NCBI RefSeq assembly: GCF_026151205.1
Contig: NC_087076.1
Span: 22,376,828 to 22,440,827 of the forward strand
DNA from: Bolinopsis microptera
Taxonomy: Eukaryota > Ctenophora > Tentaculata > Lobata > Bolinopsidae
Length of the DNA stretch: 64,000 bases
Reading direction: 5' to 3'
The notes beneath the pieces were generated by a model. That model ran no database searches, was not told the origin of the DNA, and saw only the letters and a program-made list of their open reading frames with translations. Shown one piece after another: positions 48,291 through 60,339 of the stretch (within the stretch, counting starts at the first letter, position 1; each line of letters begins with the position of its first letter). The position numbers were made by a program, and so were the translations under genes.

Positions 48291-50318
48291 AGATCATAGT
48301 AGGCAGTGCGCCATTGACAATAAGACGCGCGCGCTAACCATTGGATGGTTTTTAAGCTCTTATTTCGGCCAGCACATTATTTTGGAAACAATCGAAAAGT
48401 TATAATACTTCCCATATAACAATTTTGCTGAAATTTGGTCAGCTTACGTAAACACTTAAGTTCTACTGAACCTAATTTAGTTTGAGCAATTTCGATGCTC
48501 AGAATTTGAGTTATCAACGAATTTATACCTATTTTGTCATTTTTAGACCTCTTAATCAAGGCCAATCTCTCCCAACTAAATTAGGTTCGGTAGTTAAGTA
48601 TGATTGGAAGGTTCTGACAAATTTTCAGCATGATTCATGTTGGAGGACTTCGACGCGCCGCGCAAACTAGCATTCTTGCTTCGCGTCGACGATCGTTGTC
48701 CGTTGCTCTACTTCGCAGAGCAACGATCTCGACGGATTGACATCGTCAATCAAGATTCATGTTCAGGAACCGAAGATATGACAGAATAATACGACAAAAA
48801 TCAACGAATTTCGTCAAATTACGCGACTTTTACACCTAATTTTGCTCCAAAAGCCGCGCACTATCAAATATGGCACCTAGGCGAAACTCACTGATCATTC
48901 CAAAAAGGTATAATAAATTTGGTACTGTGAAAATTCTCACAGTCTCTAGAAAACGATGGTACAAAAATCTTGAAAATCCGAGCAAGTTTATTTTTATCGT
49001 GCACCGCCTAATCATAGATCAGGTCGAGCCCCCGACAAAGTATTATACCTTACTCGGGAATATTATAGCGGGTTAATTTATGACTGGGAAAATTAATGAC
49101 CGGGAAAAATATGACGGACTTTCCCAAAACCCGCCAAATTATCACGTCATGAATTTACGTACCGCACCGGTGGCCGTCCTGTCCACCGGTGTTTTTTGTT
49201 ACTTGTTAAAAAAGTTATTTTACCTGGGGACCTCAGGCTATCATAGAGATTTGGCGGAATGACAGGCTGAGCGCGGCCCAGTAAAAGTTAATTTAATTTA
49301 CAGTCATTGATATTACTCAGAAATAGAAAAAAAAAAAGACTATTTAAAGGAAAATAAATCTAAGCAATAATAAGTCAAATCTTCATTAAAGCGTATTCTC
49401 ATTATTATATATATCGCTAATGTTCCCTCCATTATCATTATTGATATCCCCCTACTGCTGACCGTCTGTTATAGATGGGTTTCGCTGTGTCAAGGCGAAC
49501 ATGGTGGATTTCATTTAGTTCTTATTATTATTCACCAGTTGTAGTGTAATGGTATGGGTGATATCCCTGAGTCGAGGCGATTTAAGGACCTTCATTTATA
49601 TTCCTTATTTACCATAACTAAGTTTAACTTTTATCTTGAGTACGTTGGTGAACTCTGCTGAAAGATTACGGTATCAACATTACATGACATGCCACACGGA
49701 TTCATCCATAGTTGTCAGGTCACCCACAAGATAGTAAATGTGTCATCTAGACATTATCTCTTGCCCGCATAGGAGCTCTTCCAATGGGGCGGTCCGTCAA
49801 GCTCTTTAAAATGCAACACGGCGTGACAAGTGAACATTAGTGCACTCAACCATACTTATTGAAATTGGTTATCACCTCACACATGTATAGCTTCTCGCTC
49901 ACTATAGCCCCTACAAATGCACCCTATAAATGCACCCTATAGTTCTACCATCGGGTGACAGCTGGTAACGGCTGTTACTAAGTAACTATCAAAATCAAAT
50001 CTTATCCTTATCTTCTAATCACAACTGAAGCGGCTCAACTACCTCACGGACATTGACAGCCCTGGTACAGGCGATCGAGCAGGTTCTTCGACGCGGAGAG
50101 CTGCAAGATATTACCACTATCAATTTATCACGTACCTTGTCAGTCGCTTCAAGTACATGAAATCATTGTCACATGATCATTCAAGCACGTGGGTCACATG
50201 ATCACCCACGCGACTATATATATCTCTTGATGCAAAGAATATGGCAGAGTTCAGCACCACAATTGCAATCCCGATGTGTATTGCCAGCTCTCATATGAGT
50301 GACTGATATATAACCTTA
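48291..50318. other. Intergenic DNA with dispersed repeats
   Basis: No gene. A GATTTGGCGGAATGACAGGC-type repeat at about 49220-49275 is repeated at 52437-52475, both ending GGCCCAGTAA. CGACGCG-rich segments with GACATCGTCAATC lie near 48650-48765. Confidence 0.45.
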
Positions 50319-50320
50319 TA

Positions 50321-51177
50321 GTAGAGGCTCTTACGGGCATTGTCTGCTCGATACGTTAGGGACCCCAGATACACCTTACTAGACGTATTTTTGACCGTAG
50401 AATCGATTGAAAGTGGTTTCAAGATGATTGGACTGATTGTTCTGGGGTAAAATCGCAAAAAACCGATTTTTGGGCCAAAAATAGGCCAAAAAACCATGTT
50501 TTTTGATATTTTGAGCAAGTTAATTTTGTTGGCATGTCGGCAAAACTTGCATAAAGATAGCTAAAAGACAGCCGCACAAGATTGTATAAAAATAAAACAA
50601 ATCCCTCTATTTGTTCTGAGGTAAAAATCCAAAAAAGTGGTAAAAATTTTGACTTTTTTGCTTTAAGTTTGAATAATTTTTTGCAGTTGTATTAAATCAA
50701 CCCAAAAATAGTCACATCGTGTTTGCCTAAATTTTTCCTTTCCGAGAAGTACCCACTTCATATACTTAATCGAAGTTTGAATATTGTCACTCCGCAAGCG
50801 TTTTTGCCAAATTTTCGACGCGCACTACGCGCAAAAGCATTTAGTTGTTATCAATTGGCACCCGCGCGTTCATCATAAATTTCAAACAGCTATAACTCAG
50901 CGAGATTATGTCCGTTCTAGCTCATATTTTCACACTAAATAGAAAATAATGTGATCTTATTGCTGACAAAATATGGATATAATTACTTTATTTGCCTTAG
51001 AGTAATAGACTGTCAAAGTTTAAAACGCGCATTGGTATAGCACGTGACTAATAAGGCCAAATTTATACTTCTTAACATATTATCGATCCTTAGACATCAT
51101 ACTATTGTGTCCAATTAGCGGTTAGGTCTCTAAACTCGTAGCAGAAAACACGTCTTTTTGCCCGTAAGAGCCTCTAC
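50321..51177. mobile_element. 857-bp DNA transposon with 19-bp perfect TIRs
   Basis: GTAGAGGCTCTTACGGGCA (50321-50339) and its exact complement (51159-51177) are flanked by TA on both sides (50319-50320, 51178-51179), fitting a TA target duplication as in Tc1/mariner-like elements. There is no transposase, so it is non-autonomous. Confidence 0.75.
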
Positions 51178-53766
51178 TATTAGTTATAAGTTAGGAAAGT
51201 TAGTATAAGTTAGTTAGTAGTTAGGAAAGATATTGATATATATTATTCATTGTAGTCCACTCTATCTGTAACTAAGAGTGTCTACCGTATTTATCCTACG
51301 GGTTACTTTAACCAACAATATTAGTGTCTTTATTTTGTAACCCTGAGCCTTAGGAATAGCCGTTTGGCCGGCTCATGGCTTAGATTCAAGTATAAGTAAT
51401 TAAATGATGTCACAAATACTAACTAACCTCAAGGTTACAGTTCTAAGTAAATCTTAACCAATAAAGTATAACTATATAGACGTGAGCATTAATCATCGCC
51501 CTAGTTGCTAGTACGTGTGAGCAATGAGCATCCAGTATCAATTACCCTAGTGCGGCTCCCTCCCTAGCGTATTGATGAGGTTAACTCGAACCCGGAGTCT
51601 TTAATACAACAGCAGTCTTTAACACCGTCAAATTCGAAGTCTGAAGTCTTATTGTTGTCTTAAGAGGTGGGGGGGGGGCCAATGGGTATTTTTTGTGAAA
51701 CTTGATTTCGAGATAGTAGTTGACCAACAAACTTTGACACACGCTGCAACCCCTTTTGATCGCGCGCGAAGCGCGCGCGGCCGGCCGGCGTGCACGCTTC
51801 GCGTGCACGAGAGGTATACAACGTGTAGCAAAACAAACTAGGACGAGTGACTGAACTTTTGAGGGGGTCCCGGACCCGAACCCAGAAAACCTTACCGCCT
51901 GCTGGGCTTGCTAGAGGTGATCGATTTTCAACAGCACGTTTGGCGTCGCGTGTCACATCGAGTTTACCTTTCACACGCTGCATTTCGTTTAGTAGTCATG
52001 ACAACGACATGACTTTGCAAAGTTTAAAAGCTGCGATCTTTAATTTAGCCGAAAATCAAACTTTTCGGTTTAATTCAAAATCTAAGTTGTCCCCAATTGT
52101 GCTCCTGGGGAGCCTCCTTTAAATTTACGAGACGGACATTTTGTTGAAAACCGGAAGGTTCTATTTATTTTACTTTTGGAGATATTCCCCGGCCGGTAAG
52201 GTTGGCTGGGAAGAGGAATTAAAATTAAATGAGCCAATTTTACAATTCCTACCTACTAAACGAGTACACACTTGACGGATGTTACTCGTCTAAATTTCTT
52301 CGAAGTAGCCCGCGCCGCTTTCTTCTCGATGGCACGAGCTACGAAGTAGCGCGCGCCGGGCCAGATCATTAACAATGGTCAAGTACACACCTAAACACCT
52401 TACCTGAGGACCCCAGGCTATTTATATGTTCATTAATAAAGATTTGGCGGAATGACAGGCTGAGCGCGGCCCAGTAACTACACACCATTCGCAAATCAGA
52501 CACATGAGTGCTTGTCCTAAATGTTGTAGGTTTACAACCTACCAGGACGTTGACACACGCTGTAACCCTTTTTGAGCGCACGCCGGCCGGCTTCGCGTGC
52601 ACGAGAGGTATACAACGTGTAGCAACCAGGACACGCGCCGAGTTGGACTCGTCGACGGTCTTAATTGACGATGTCAATTCATTTCAGCTCGGCGCGGCAC
52701 AGTAGCGCATCTCGCCGATCTAGAGAAGCCTCATTGTGAGATCTGTGAGAAGCCTCATTGATCTGTGAGAAGCCTCATTGAGTGCGCGGCGCGGCACAGT
52801 AACGCATCACGCTACAACGACGGTCCTAATATTTTACGAGTGTCACCCGTTAACCTAAATGCGGCGACGAAGAGGAGACTGTCTCACACTTTTTCTTGAT
52901 TCACGATGTCAATCCTTCGCAGCTCGGTGAGGCACAGTGGTGCATCTCGCCGATCTACTGGTTGCGAGAAGAATTATTTGATGCGCGGCGCGACCTAGTA
53001 GTGCATCGCGCTACAATCACGTTACGTATATATGAATTTGAAAACTGGCCACGGGCCTAAATATTACATATCAATCAATTACAATTCATTAATATTACCA
53101 ATATTAAAAACTATCGAAAATATTCAAGAAAGTATTCTCTAGCCAAAGGGCTCATACGTATATATGAATACAAATTTGCTCACCATACCAGGTTAATTTC
53201 GGAATCTATTATTCGTTTCCCTTTCAGGAGTGATACCCGTGAATATATCTGTCCAGTAGTAAGACCCGGTTACGACACGGTAGGTTATGACGTTATCCGT
53301 TATAAAGTATAAACAATAAACCTATAAATTCACGCGTTGAAAAAGCAGGAAGATCAAGAACGCGCAGATGAAATTTTACTGAGCCGCGCTTTTATGTCAA
53401 GGTTGCTGGTCAAATTTTACTATTTGATCAGCGTAATCACATTGCGCGTCACGTAAACTTACAATAAATTCAGGACAGCAGACACGGACCGTTTATAGCG
53501 TACGGAGAATAGAAAAAAGTGACTGAAGAATTCCAAGTGAAAACAACCTGACCTTAAATCAATGAGGGAAGGGAAGTCAAGTTTGATGTCAAGAGACAAT
53601 AAAACGATTATTCTACAGTTAAATGTTTGTTCAAGTTTTCAGACAATTAGTTTCAAAATCACTCAATCAAAAAAAGATCAAGAATTATATAATAACTAAG
53701 AAGAAATAGCTCAATAAGTATAAAGTAATTCGTCAAACTAAAACAAAACTGCCAATAACAATATCT
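51178..53766. other. Intergenic DNA rich in GC-hairpin repeats
   Basis: GC hairpins followed by GAGGTATACAACGTGTAGCA at about 51765-51832 and 52570-52624. Copies of the ATTGACGATGTCAATT/CAGCTCGG repeat at about 52660-53020. A segment at 52271-52378 is repeated inverted at about 61770-61845. No gene seen. Confidence 0.5.
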
Positions 53767-54799
53767 TCAACAGGGTTTATTCTTGCAAGTAATTTCATGT
53801 TTGTTTTTGTTACTACTTTGATTGAACCTCCTATCACAGTAAGAACAGGAATATGGTTTCTCACCTGCGTGTATCCTCATGTGTCTAGTTAAATTACCCT
53901 TATCAGTAAAGCCCTTACCACACACAAAACACTTGTGTGGTCTCTCTCCAGTGTGTATCAGAGCATGTTTCTTCAGATAACGTGATTGTAAAAACAGTTT
54001 TCCACAGTACTTACACTCGTATTGTGATTCTAGCTCACGATCATCATGTGTTCGCCTGTGGTCAGAGGCGGCTATTGAGGGCGTCCAGGCGTCCGTGGAC
54101 GCCTTAAAATTATTATCTGGTGGCTGGTGCTTAAAATAGAAATAGTAATTAGTAATAGTGTTAGGAAATAACAAATCGCAATATAAAGGTCTTCATTTAC
54201 TATCATACGTTTTAATGTAAGCGCACGCATGATCTTCGTGAAATTTTGTGTTGTAGGGAGTCCAATCCTACCTCTGGACTACTCAGCCGCGCAGTTTTAA
54301 CACATAGTTAATTGTAAACGTTACAAAGCACATCGTGCGCATCCCACTACAGGTAATCTATTATGATTTGCCTCGATTTGGGGGTCCAGGACCCTTTGCA
54401 ATTTGACTGCTATATGATACTGCGCGGCTGAGATCGTACACGTGTGGTGTCCTGTTTCACCCATGTTATAAGTTTTTGTTTTTGTTTGCTGTCGCCTGTA
54501 AAGTGTTACACATTACATTTACAAGACCCTGTGTGTTATGTAATCGGTAGTTTGGAGGGATCAGCTTGAGCCGGCTCCCAAGCCCCCCCTCCCCCCCAGT
54601 CCATCGATTGGACCCCCAACAAAACTGCCAGCCAGCTCCCACGAGCCGCCTCTGCCTGTGGTATCCAAGTTGTTCTGCTGTTATAAAAGACATAGGACAC
54701 ACATCACATCTGTATTGTTGTAGTGGATGCTCTGTACTGATATGATCATACAGTTCCTGTTCAGAAGGTTTCTTAACACCACACTGCTTGTATTGACAC
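53767..54799 (-). pseudogene. PRDM9: Detached remainder of the PRDM9-like zinc-finger array
   Basis: Past the stop, the other frame carries YKCQYKQCG...HISTEH and YRCDVCPMSFITAEQLGYHR (54663-54799). After the hAT-like insert, RTHDDRELESQYECKYCGKL, HKCFVCGKGFTDKGNLTRHM and YSCSYCDRRFNQSSNKNKHE (53767-54054) follow, ending with TGA. These fingers are intact in sequence, with TGEK-type linkers (HTGERPH, HAGEKPY), so the breaks look recent. Confidence 0.8.
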
Positions 54800-57700
54800 T
54801 TATAATTTATATGTTTTATTAGTGTGGTTATTGTAGATGTGAGAAGTGAGATGCTGCTTCTGAACAGCAGTATAATCACAGTGTGTACATTTGTACTGTT
54901 TGTCCCCATTGTGAGTTAACATGTGACGGGTAAGAAGTTGTTGGTGATCAGTTCTATATTTACAGTAGGGACAGCTCAGTCTCGCTACCTTATCGTGTAC
55001 TGTTCTGATGTGTATAGTTAAATTGGCTCTTCGAGCAAACATCTTTCCACACACATCACACTTGTGTACTTTCTCTTTGCCTGACAATCTCAGAGTCTTC
55101 CCACATGTGTGTGTCTCCAGTTCTTGTTGTGTCTTAAACAGCTTAAGACAACCAGTTGCAGTGCAATGATATTGTTGACCTGTAATAATAAAATATTACT
55201 GAAATAAAGTGAGGAATTGTTCAGCAATATCTTGAAATAAAGATAATCTTCGATGTGACCATTTAATTTACGACTATTTGTTACTATAGAATTTTTCTTA
55301 CCATTTTCAACATCAGTCTGCAACGAATACCCTAACTCTTCGAAATAGTCCTCTCCGTAGAAAACTAGTAATTCTTCTCCCAACCCAATAGGTTTATACG
55401 AATAATACTGTATTCCACCTAGAAGAATTATTCCATGATAAAAGGGTATTTTATCACCAGAATACATCGTAATACAATAGAGCTTAATAATCCGAGGATG
55501 GTAAGTTGCAGGTTGACATAGCTAATCTAAGTAAGTAAGAGTAAGTAAGTAAGATAAGTAAGAACTAAGAATGACGCATAGCAACTTAGAAAACTGGCGC
55601 ATATGTGCACCCAATTTTACCTGGGATATTTCTAACAAGAACGTTCTCTTCACATTGACCCCGAGCACAGTTAAGAAACCGTAACCAGTTGCTAGCCCTG
55701 TGACTAGCCCCATCTAGGTATATAACATCACCGTCCTGGCTAACAGCACGCCACGCATATCCACTCTCTTTATCTGAAGACTCTAACTTCTTGTACTCCT
55801 TTTCTGATATGACTTTTCCCTTGTAGTTACCTGATAAAATAGATAAATCAGAACAACCCACTTTAGGGTACAAAACGTTTATAGACTTGCTGTCTGGAGA
55901 AAGGGACAGTGGACACCAAAAAAAGAAGTAAAAGCTGATCCCAGAAAATCACGTGACTTACCCAATATACTTCCTGGTTCAATAAACTGAGACGCAAAAG
56001 CTCCATCTCCAGCCCTGGGAATTGTGGATTCTTTGATTTCGATACAACAAGGTACTGGAAAGTTTGCAGTCTTCTTAGTTCCAGGTTGGCTGATATCTTC
56101 TAAACAGGGGAGTAAAGGACCATGTAGTTCACATTCTCCCCTCACATAATCTTTACACTGCCAGCAAACTGAAAAACAGAATTTCATTAAAAACATCATT
56201 CATAAAAGAATCCACCGAATTATTACAGTAAAAGTAACAGTAACATTACTATTTAATTTAAGCAAAGATTCTTTTGAACATCTGATTCTGACGGATTATT
56301 ATAATTCAGACTTGAATTTTAGTTGCTGTTACATAACAAAAAATAGCATATAGTATTGATAAACAAATTTAAGTAAACTCCCGTCTACATTGTAACTCAC
56401 AATATTCAGACTGTAACACCTCCTCCAGATTATCGTTATCATCACGGTATGTAACCCCCTCTTTAGCAACTCTAGGAGGATTACTACGTCTATTTTTAGA
56501 AGCTTTTCCTGCACCTGCTTCAAGTTCTGTCTTGGACAATTCTTCCTGAATGTTATCTCTCTCAGCAGTCATTTCTGTTGGAACACTAATGTGTGTCTGT
56601 GCAGTGTTTGACATCTCTTCTGTTTCTTTATCTTCGTCAAACAAGCTCAGTAGATAACCATCATCCAACATTCCTAGATACTCAAAATCATCTATCTCTT
56701 CTTCTTTCTTCTCAGGGTCAGGTTCTGTCTCAGGTAACCAATAAGAAGGACGGGGAATATTGTCAATATTCTCGTACACTTCTCTGTTACTAAGTATGGT
56801 GGGGAGTTTCTTTGTTTGTGTTACAGAGCTGGAGCTGGTATTAGACTCTGTTGTTACACCAGATGTGTTATCAATTCTCACATTGTCTGTTTCACTCTTA
56901 TGATAACTGCTGCTTCTTTTATCTGGAGTTACCATGTCACTACGTTCAGTATCGTTGTGTGTACTGCTACAAGAGGGTAAGTTGTCATTCGGTTCAGGTG
57001 TTGTTGTGGCATATTCTTTGCTTTGTAGGATGTTACTTTTGTTAGTACTCGCTTTGGTATGGTCGCCATCATTATCTATAACAGTAATTCTATCCATATC
57101 TTTGAGCACCTCCTTCACTTTCTCGTTATACCTGCGGGATAAAGAATCAACATGTTAGCAATCTTTAATACTTTAATATGCACTAGCACTATGTAATCAA
57201 CTACAATTACAAAATATATATTATGCAGTGGTTACGAGAAGCCATAGAATTTGTATGTGTAAGACAACAAAGTATCAAAAGTAAAAACTAACTCGTCCTG
57301 AGTCATGTTGTGATGGTTATCATACAACTCAAGTGCTCGATCAAGACAAGTATCTGCCTGGTCCTTGTTTATTCTACCAAACTTATACTGTTCCTCATCA
57401 TCGTCAGGTACATCATTAGTCTTGTCTGACATAAGTTCATTATAGAGGTCAGGAGGCAGCTCAATTCTATCTATATCCTCATCTGAGGACTCTTCATTCT
57501 CCCTGTAAAGTAGTACCCATTAAATATATAATATCATAACATTGTTTAGTTCAAAATTAAAAACAAAACATCATTGAGAATCTGACAAATATTTATGCAA
57601 AAAGAAACACGGGCAAAAGTTCTAAAACACGATTATGATCAAGATTCAAGCTATTGAATCAAATTAAATAAGAAGATATAATGTAACTAACATGTCCTCC

Positions 57701-58625
57701 AGGAATTTCTCCCAGCCACCAGGATAAGTCTCACAAGTAATTTTATAGAACTCCTCATCAGACATAAGAGAGTCTATGTTAGCCTCACATATTTCATGTG
57801 TAAACTCAGGGTTTTCTGCAATCAGTTTACACACATCTACAGGACCTTCTCCAAGGTGAGAAGCTAGATTCTTGTTGACAAGTAGATCTTGTAATGCTGG
57901 TACAGACTCAGGTTCTGAGTGTAGGAACATCTCTAGTTCCTCTACTTCTGGAGCTTCAGCTTCTTCAGGCTGATTAACTTGTCTTACACATTCCATACAA
58001 TCCAGTTGTTCTACTTTAATCTTTTTAGTCTCAACTCTTCCATTCTTATGTTTCCCTTTCTGGGACTTCTTCTTTTTGTTGGGAGATTTCTTCTTCTTAT
58101 TGACTACAGGACTGTCTTTGTCACTGTCTGAGCTGTACCTCTCAGCGGGGTTTCTGGGATCAATATTAACAACCTCCTCAAGTTTTATCAACCCATCTTC
58201 ATACTGATTCAGCAATGTTTCATCTGCGATATGAGATAATGGTTAATATATACGAAAAATGAGTTTTGAGACTACTGTGTCATCAAAAACAAATTTCACA
58301 AAATTTGGCAATAATTTGATCTATCACAGTAGCCTTTCTGAAGTGACTATTTGAAGTTGGAGCAGAAGTTCAGAGGTTGAGAGGTTCATTAATTGTTAGT
58401 TCATTATTTGTTTAACGGATGAAAATTAAACTTACACTGTGAGTAGGCTGAGGTATGTTCCTCCCATTCTTTAGTCCGGTAACATTCCAGTGGTTCATCT
58501 AGTGTCATAAAACCCAGTTCCACCAACTTATCTCTGTTGTCTCTTATTCTTTTGTATCTTTTGAGACTGTGTTCACACACACCTCCACAGTACCTGGCCC
58601 CTTCAAACAACTTCCACAGTGACAT
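53767..58625 (-). CDS. PRDM9: PRDM9-like histone methyltransferase gene, zinc-finger array disrupted
   Basis: Coding exons on the minus strand: 58436-58625, 57692-58223, 57293-57502, 56401-57131, 55962-56168, 55621-55830, 55302-55418, 54800-55179, all GT/AG with agreeing phases (2577 nt, 858 aa to the first stop). Domain order is that of PRDM9: KRAB-like (1-62), basic and acidic linkers, SSXRD-like NRRSNPPRVAKEG (about 524-536), C-x2-C knuckle CWQC, PR/SET (about 587-720, with NWLRFLNCARG and catalytic-type LLVFYGEDY, Tyr714), one atypical finger, then C2H2 fingers. PRDM9 methylates H3K4/K36 and places meiotic recombination in vertebrates; its role outside them is less clear. The frame breaks after four fingers and a hAT-like element sits further on (see separate entries). 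It may be a truncated functional protein, a pseudogene or a null allele. Confidence 0.8.
54063..54654. mobile_element. hAT-like non-autonomous element inside a zinc-finger codon run
   Basis: 592 bp with 11-bp perfect TIRs CAGAGGCGGCT/AGCCGCCTCTG and an 8-bp duplication CCTGTGGT (54055-54062 and 54655-54662), both hAT hallmarks. It contains no transposase. It separates HR from RTH of one finger. Confidence 0.88.
54800..55179 (-). CDS. PRDM9: PRDM9-like exon 8: zinc fingers up to the premature stop
   Basis: Encodes an atypical first finger (YHCTATGC...HTC) and three C2H2 fingers: HKCDVCGKMFARRANLTIHI, LSCPYCKYRTDHQQLLTRHM, YKCTHCDYTAVQKQHLTSHI. It ends KTYKL-stop at 54800-54802. Confidence 0.85.
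55302..56168 (-). CDS. PRDM9: PRDM9-like exons 5-7: zinc knuckle and PR/SET domain
   Basis: Exon 5 (55962-56168) gives CWQCKDYVRGECELHGPLLP and IPRAGDGAFASQFIEPGSIL. Exon 6 (55621-55830) gives NYKGKVISE, SGYAWRAV and NWLRFLNCARGQCEENVLVR. Exon 7 (55302-55418) gives GIQYYSYKPIGLGEELLVFY-GEDY. The intron positions cut the SET fold at Gly codons. The core motifs look intact. Confidence 0.85.
56401..58223 (-). CDS. PRDM9: PRDM9-like exons 2-4: linkers and SSXRD-like motif
   Basis: Exon 2 (57692-58223) carries a lysine-rich segment (KKKKSPNKKKKSQKGKHK), a likely nuclear signal, then an acidic stretch. Exon 3 (57293-57502) is acidic. Exon 4 (56401-57131) is Ser/Thr/Asp-rich and ends with the SSXRD-like motif and SEY. 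Apparent ORF tails past each donor are intron readthrough. Confidence 0.75.
58436..58625 (-). CDS. PRDM9: PRDM9-like exon 1: KRAB-like domain
   Basis: Met1 at 58625. KRYKRIRDNRDKLVELGFMT then DEPLEC parallels the vertebrate PRDM9 KRAB segment (aromatic-Arg..., N-x-x-x-L-x-x-x-G, later a Cys). The similarity is moderate. Donor GTAAGT, phase 1. No promoter motif is evident upstream. Confidence 0.65.
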
Positions 58626-58710
58626 TATGTTCTAGATATAATTACAAACTAGATTTAGTTGGAAGCAACAGTTAGTTCATGATTTTATAACTCAACTTAG
58701 AGTTCATAAT

Positions 58711-59516
58711 TTACAAAACAGATTCAATAAATGTTTTTGCCATGAAACGGACCAAACTGATCTTAACTCATATTCCACTCATCATAGCATATCGCTTCAG
58801 CATGTACAAAGGGCATAACCTCAATCAGTTTAATGTAGTGAAATGACTGGTGTGAATGAAGTAGTGTACTAATACAAGTTGGAGAGGATCAGGTAAGCTT
58901 AGTCAGCATCCATGATGTTACAAACCCTCTGGGACATTACTGCGCCCAGTCTCCAAAGTTACAGTAAATTCCTACTACGGACAAACAAACACAGACAAAA
59001 CACCAACAAGAAACTGATATACACTAGCTAGCTCAGAGAGGAAATGAGTACCGGCTCAGGAGGTATGTCAAAACAGGGCGCCCTTTCGAACACTACTCGG
59101 GCTAGAATCAGTGCAATTCGGACACTACTATGCAACTAAACCATGCAAAACTATATAAGTACACCTATGCTGGCAAGGCAATAGGTCAGACTGCCAGTCC
59201 TGAAAACCAGTTCTATGATAAGGGTCACGCAAGCCCCGAAGGGTTAATACAAAATCAATAAATGTTTTTGCCATGAAACGGACCAAACTGATCCTAACTC
59301 ATATTCCACTCATCATAGCATATCGCTTCAGCATGTACAAAGGGCATAACCTAAATCAGTTTAATGTAGTGAAATGACAGGTGTGAATAAAGTAGTGTAC
59401 TAATACAAGTTGGAGAGGATCAGGTAAGCTTAGTCAGTATCCATGATGTTACAAACCCTCTGGGACATTACTGCGCCCAGTCTCCAAAGTTACAGTAAAT
59501 TTACAAAACAGATATA
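58711..59516. repeat. A-B-A direct repeat block flanked by a 16-bp duplication
   Basis: Copies of about 260 bp (58725-58970 and 59260-59502, starting CAATAAATGTTTTTGCCATG) flank about 275 bp. The whole is flanked by AATTTACAAAACAGAT on both sides. It could be a small terminal-repeat element or a dimeric satellite insertion. The unique part contains a TATATAAG. Confidence 0.65.
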
Positions 59517-60339
59517 CATATAACTTATATTTAAATTGTGACTTAAATTTAAATCGTTAATAAATCTGAGGAAGGAACAACACAGGGTGATAAGTAAAAC
59601 AAAATTTTAAGTAAAACAAAATTTAAATTTTATTGTCATATTACAATGAATAATAATATCATAATAAACATAGTTAAAAACTTAAACATCCGATAATAAA
59701 CTCATGAATATTGGATATGCTAACGAAATTTAAAATAAGCTTTTTTACTATATAGTAGTGAACTACTCGAAGATTCGTCTCAATCATACATTTTTATCAG
59801 TGCAATTCAAAATTTAAATAAAAATTCTAAAGCAATAATAATAATAAATTTTCTATACAGTTACATAATTGAAACAATTATGGCCCCTTATTGAGGGCAG
59901 AGTATGTGTCTTTGTTGAAGTGTCCTGGTATAAACTTATCTGAGTGACTGCATTAAAATAATTTAAGGAGAGTTCTCTTAAAACTTTAAAACAATGGGGA
60001 TAAATGGGGATAAATACTAAGACCTAATAAAATCAAAACAAAATGCAGCCACCTAATTTGTTGTTAAGCTTTCTCTCCTCCTACGATTGACTAGTGGAAC
60101 CATCTTTGGCGCGTATTAGGAACTTAGACCATTACAAATACCGTGCTGTAAGTTTGCAAGGTATGTGGACTAAGTGGGTCGAGAGTACTCGACTTGAAAG
60201 TGGGTGTTGAGAATCCTCAACTAAACTAAAGATAATGACATCCAGAAGATGAGGCAGTAGAGTGACTAGTGAGTGGTAGAGGCTGAAGGAGAAGAAAAGT
60301 CACAAGGAGAAGGGCAGGGAGAGCACTATGATAATCATC
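59517..60339. other. AT-rich intergenic DNA, no gene seen
   Basis: Simple AT-rich sequence. The 3' end of the minus-strand LINE fragment may extend into 60000-60339. Confidence 0.35.

Noticed and set aside
54466..54662. Zinc-finger protein extension through the hAT-like insert
   Set aside because: The residues after HRQRRL come from the transposon, as the 8-bp duplication and TIRs show.
55879..56199. Intronic extensions of the PRDM9-like exons seen as longer ORFs
   Set aside because: The sequence past each GT donor does not align with PRDM9 and splicing gives continuous SET motifs.
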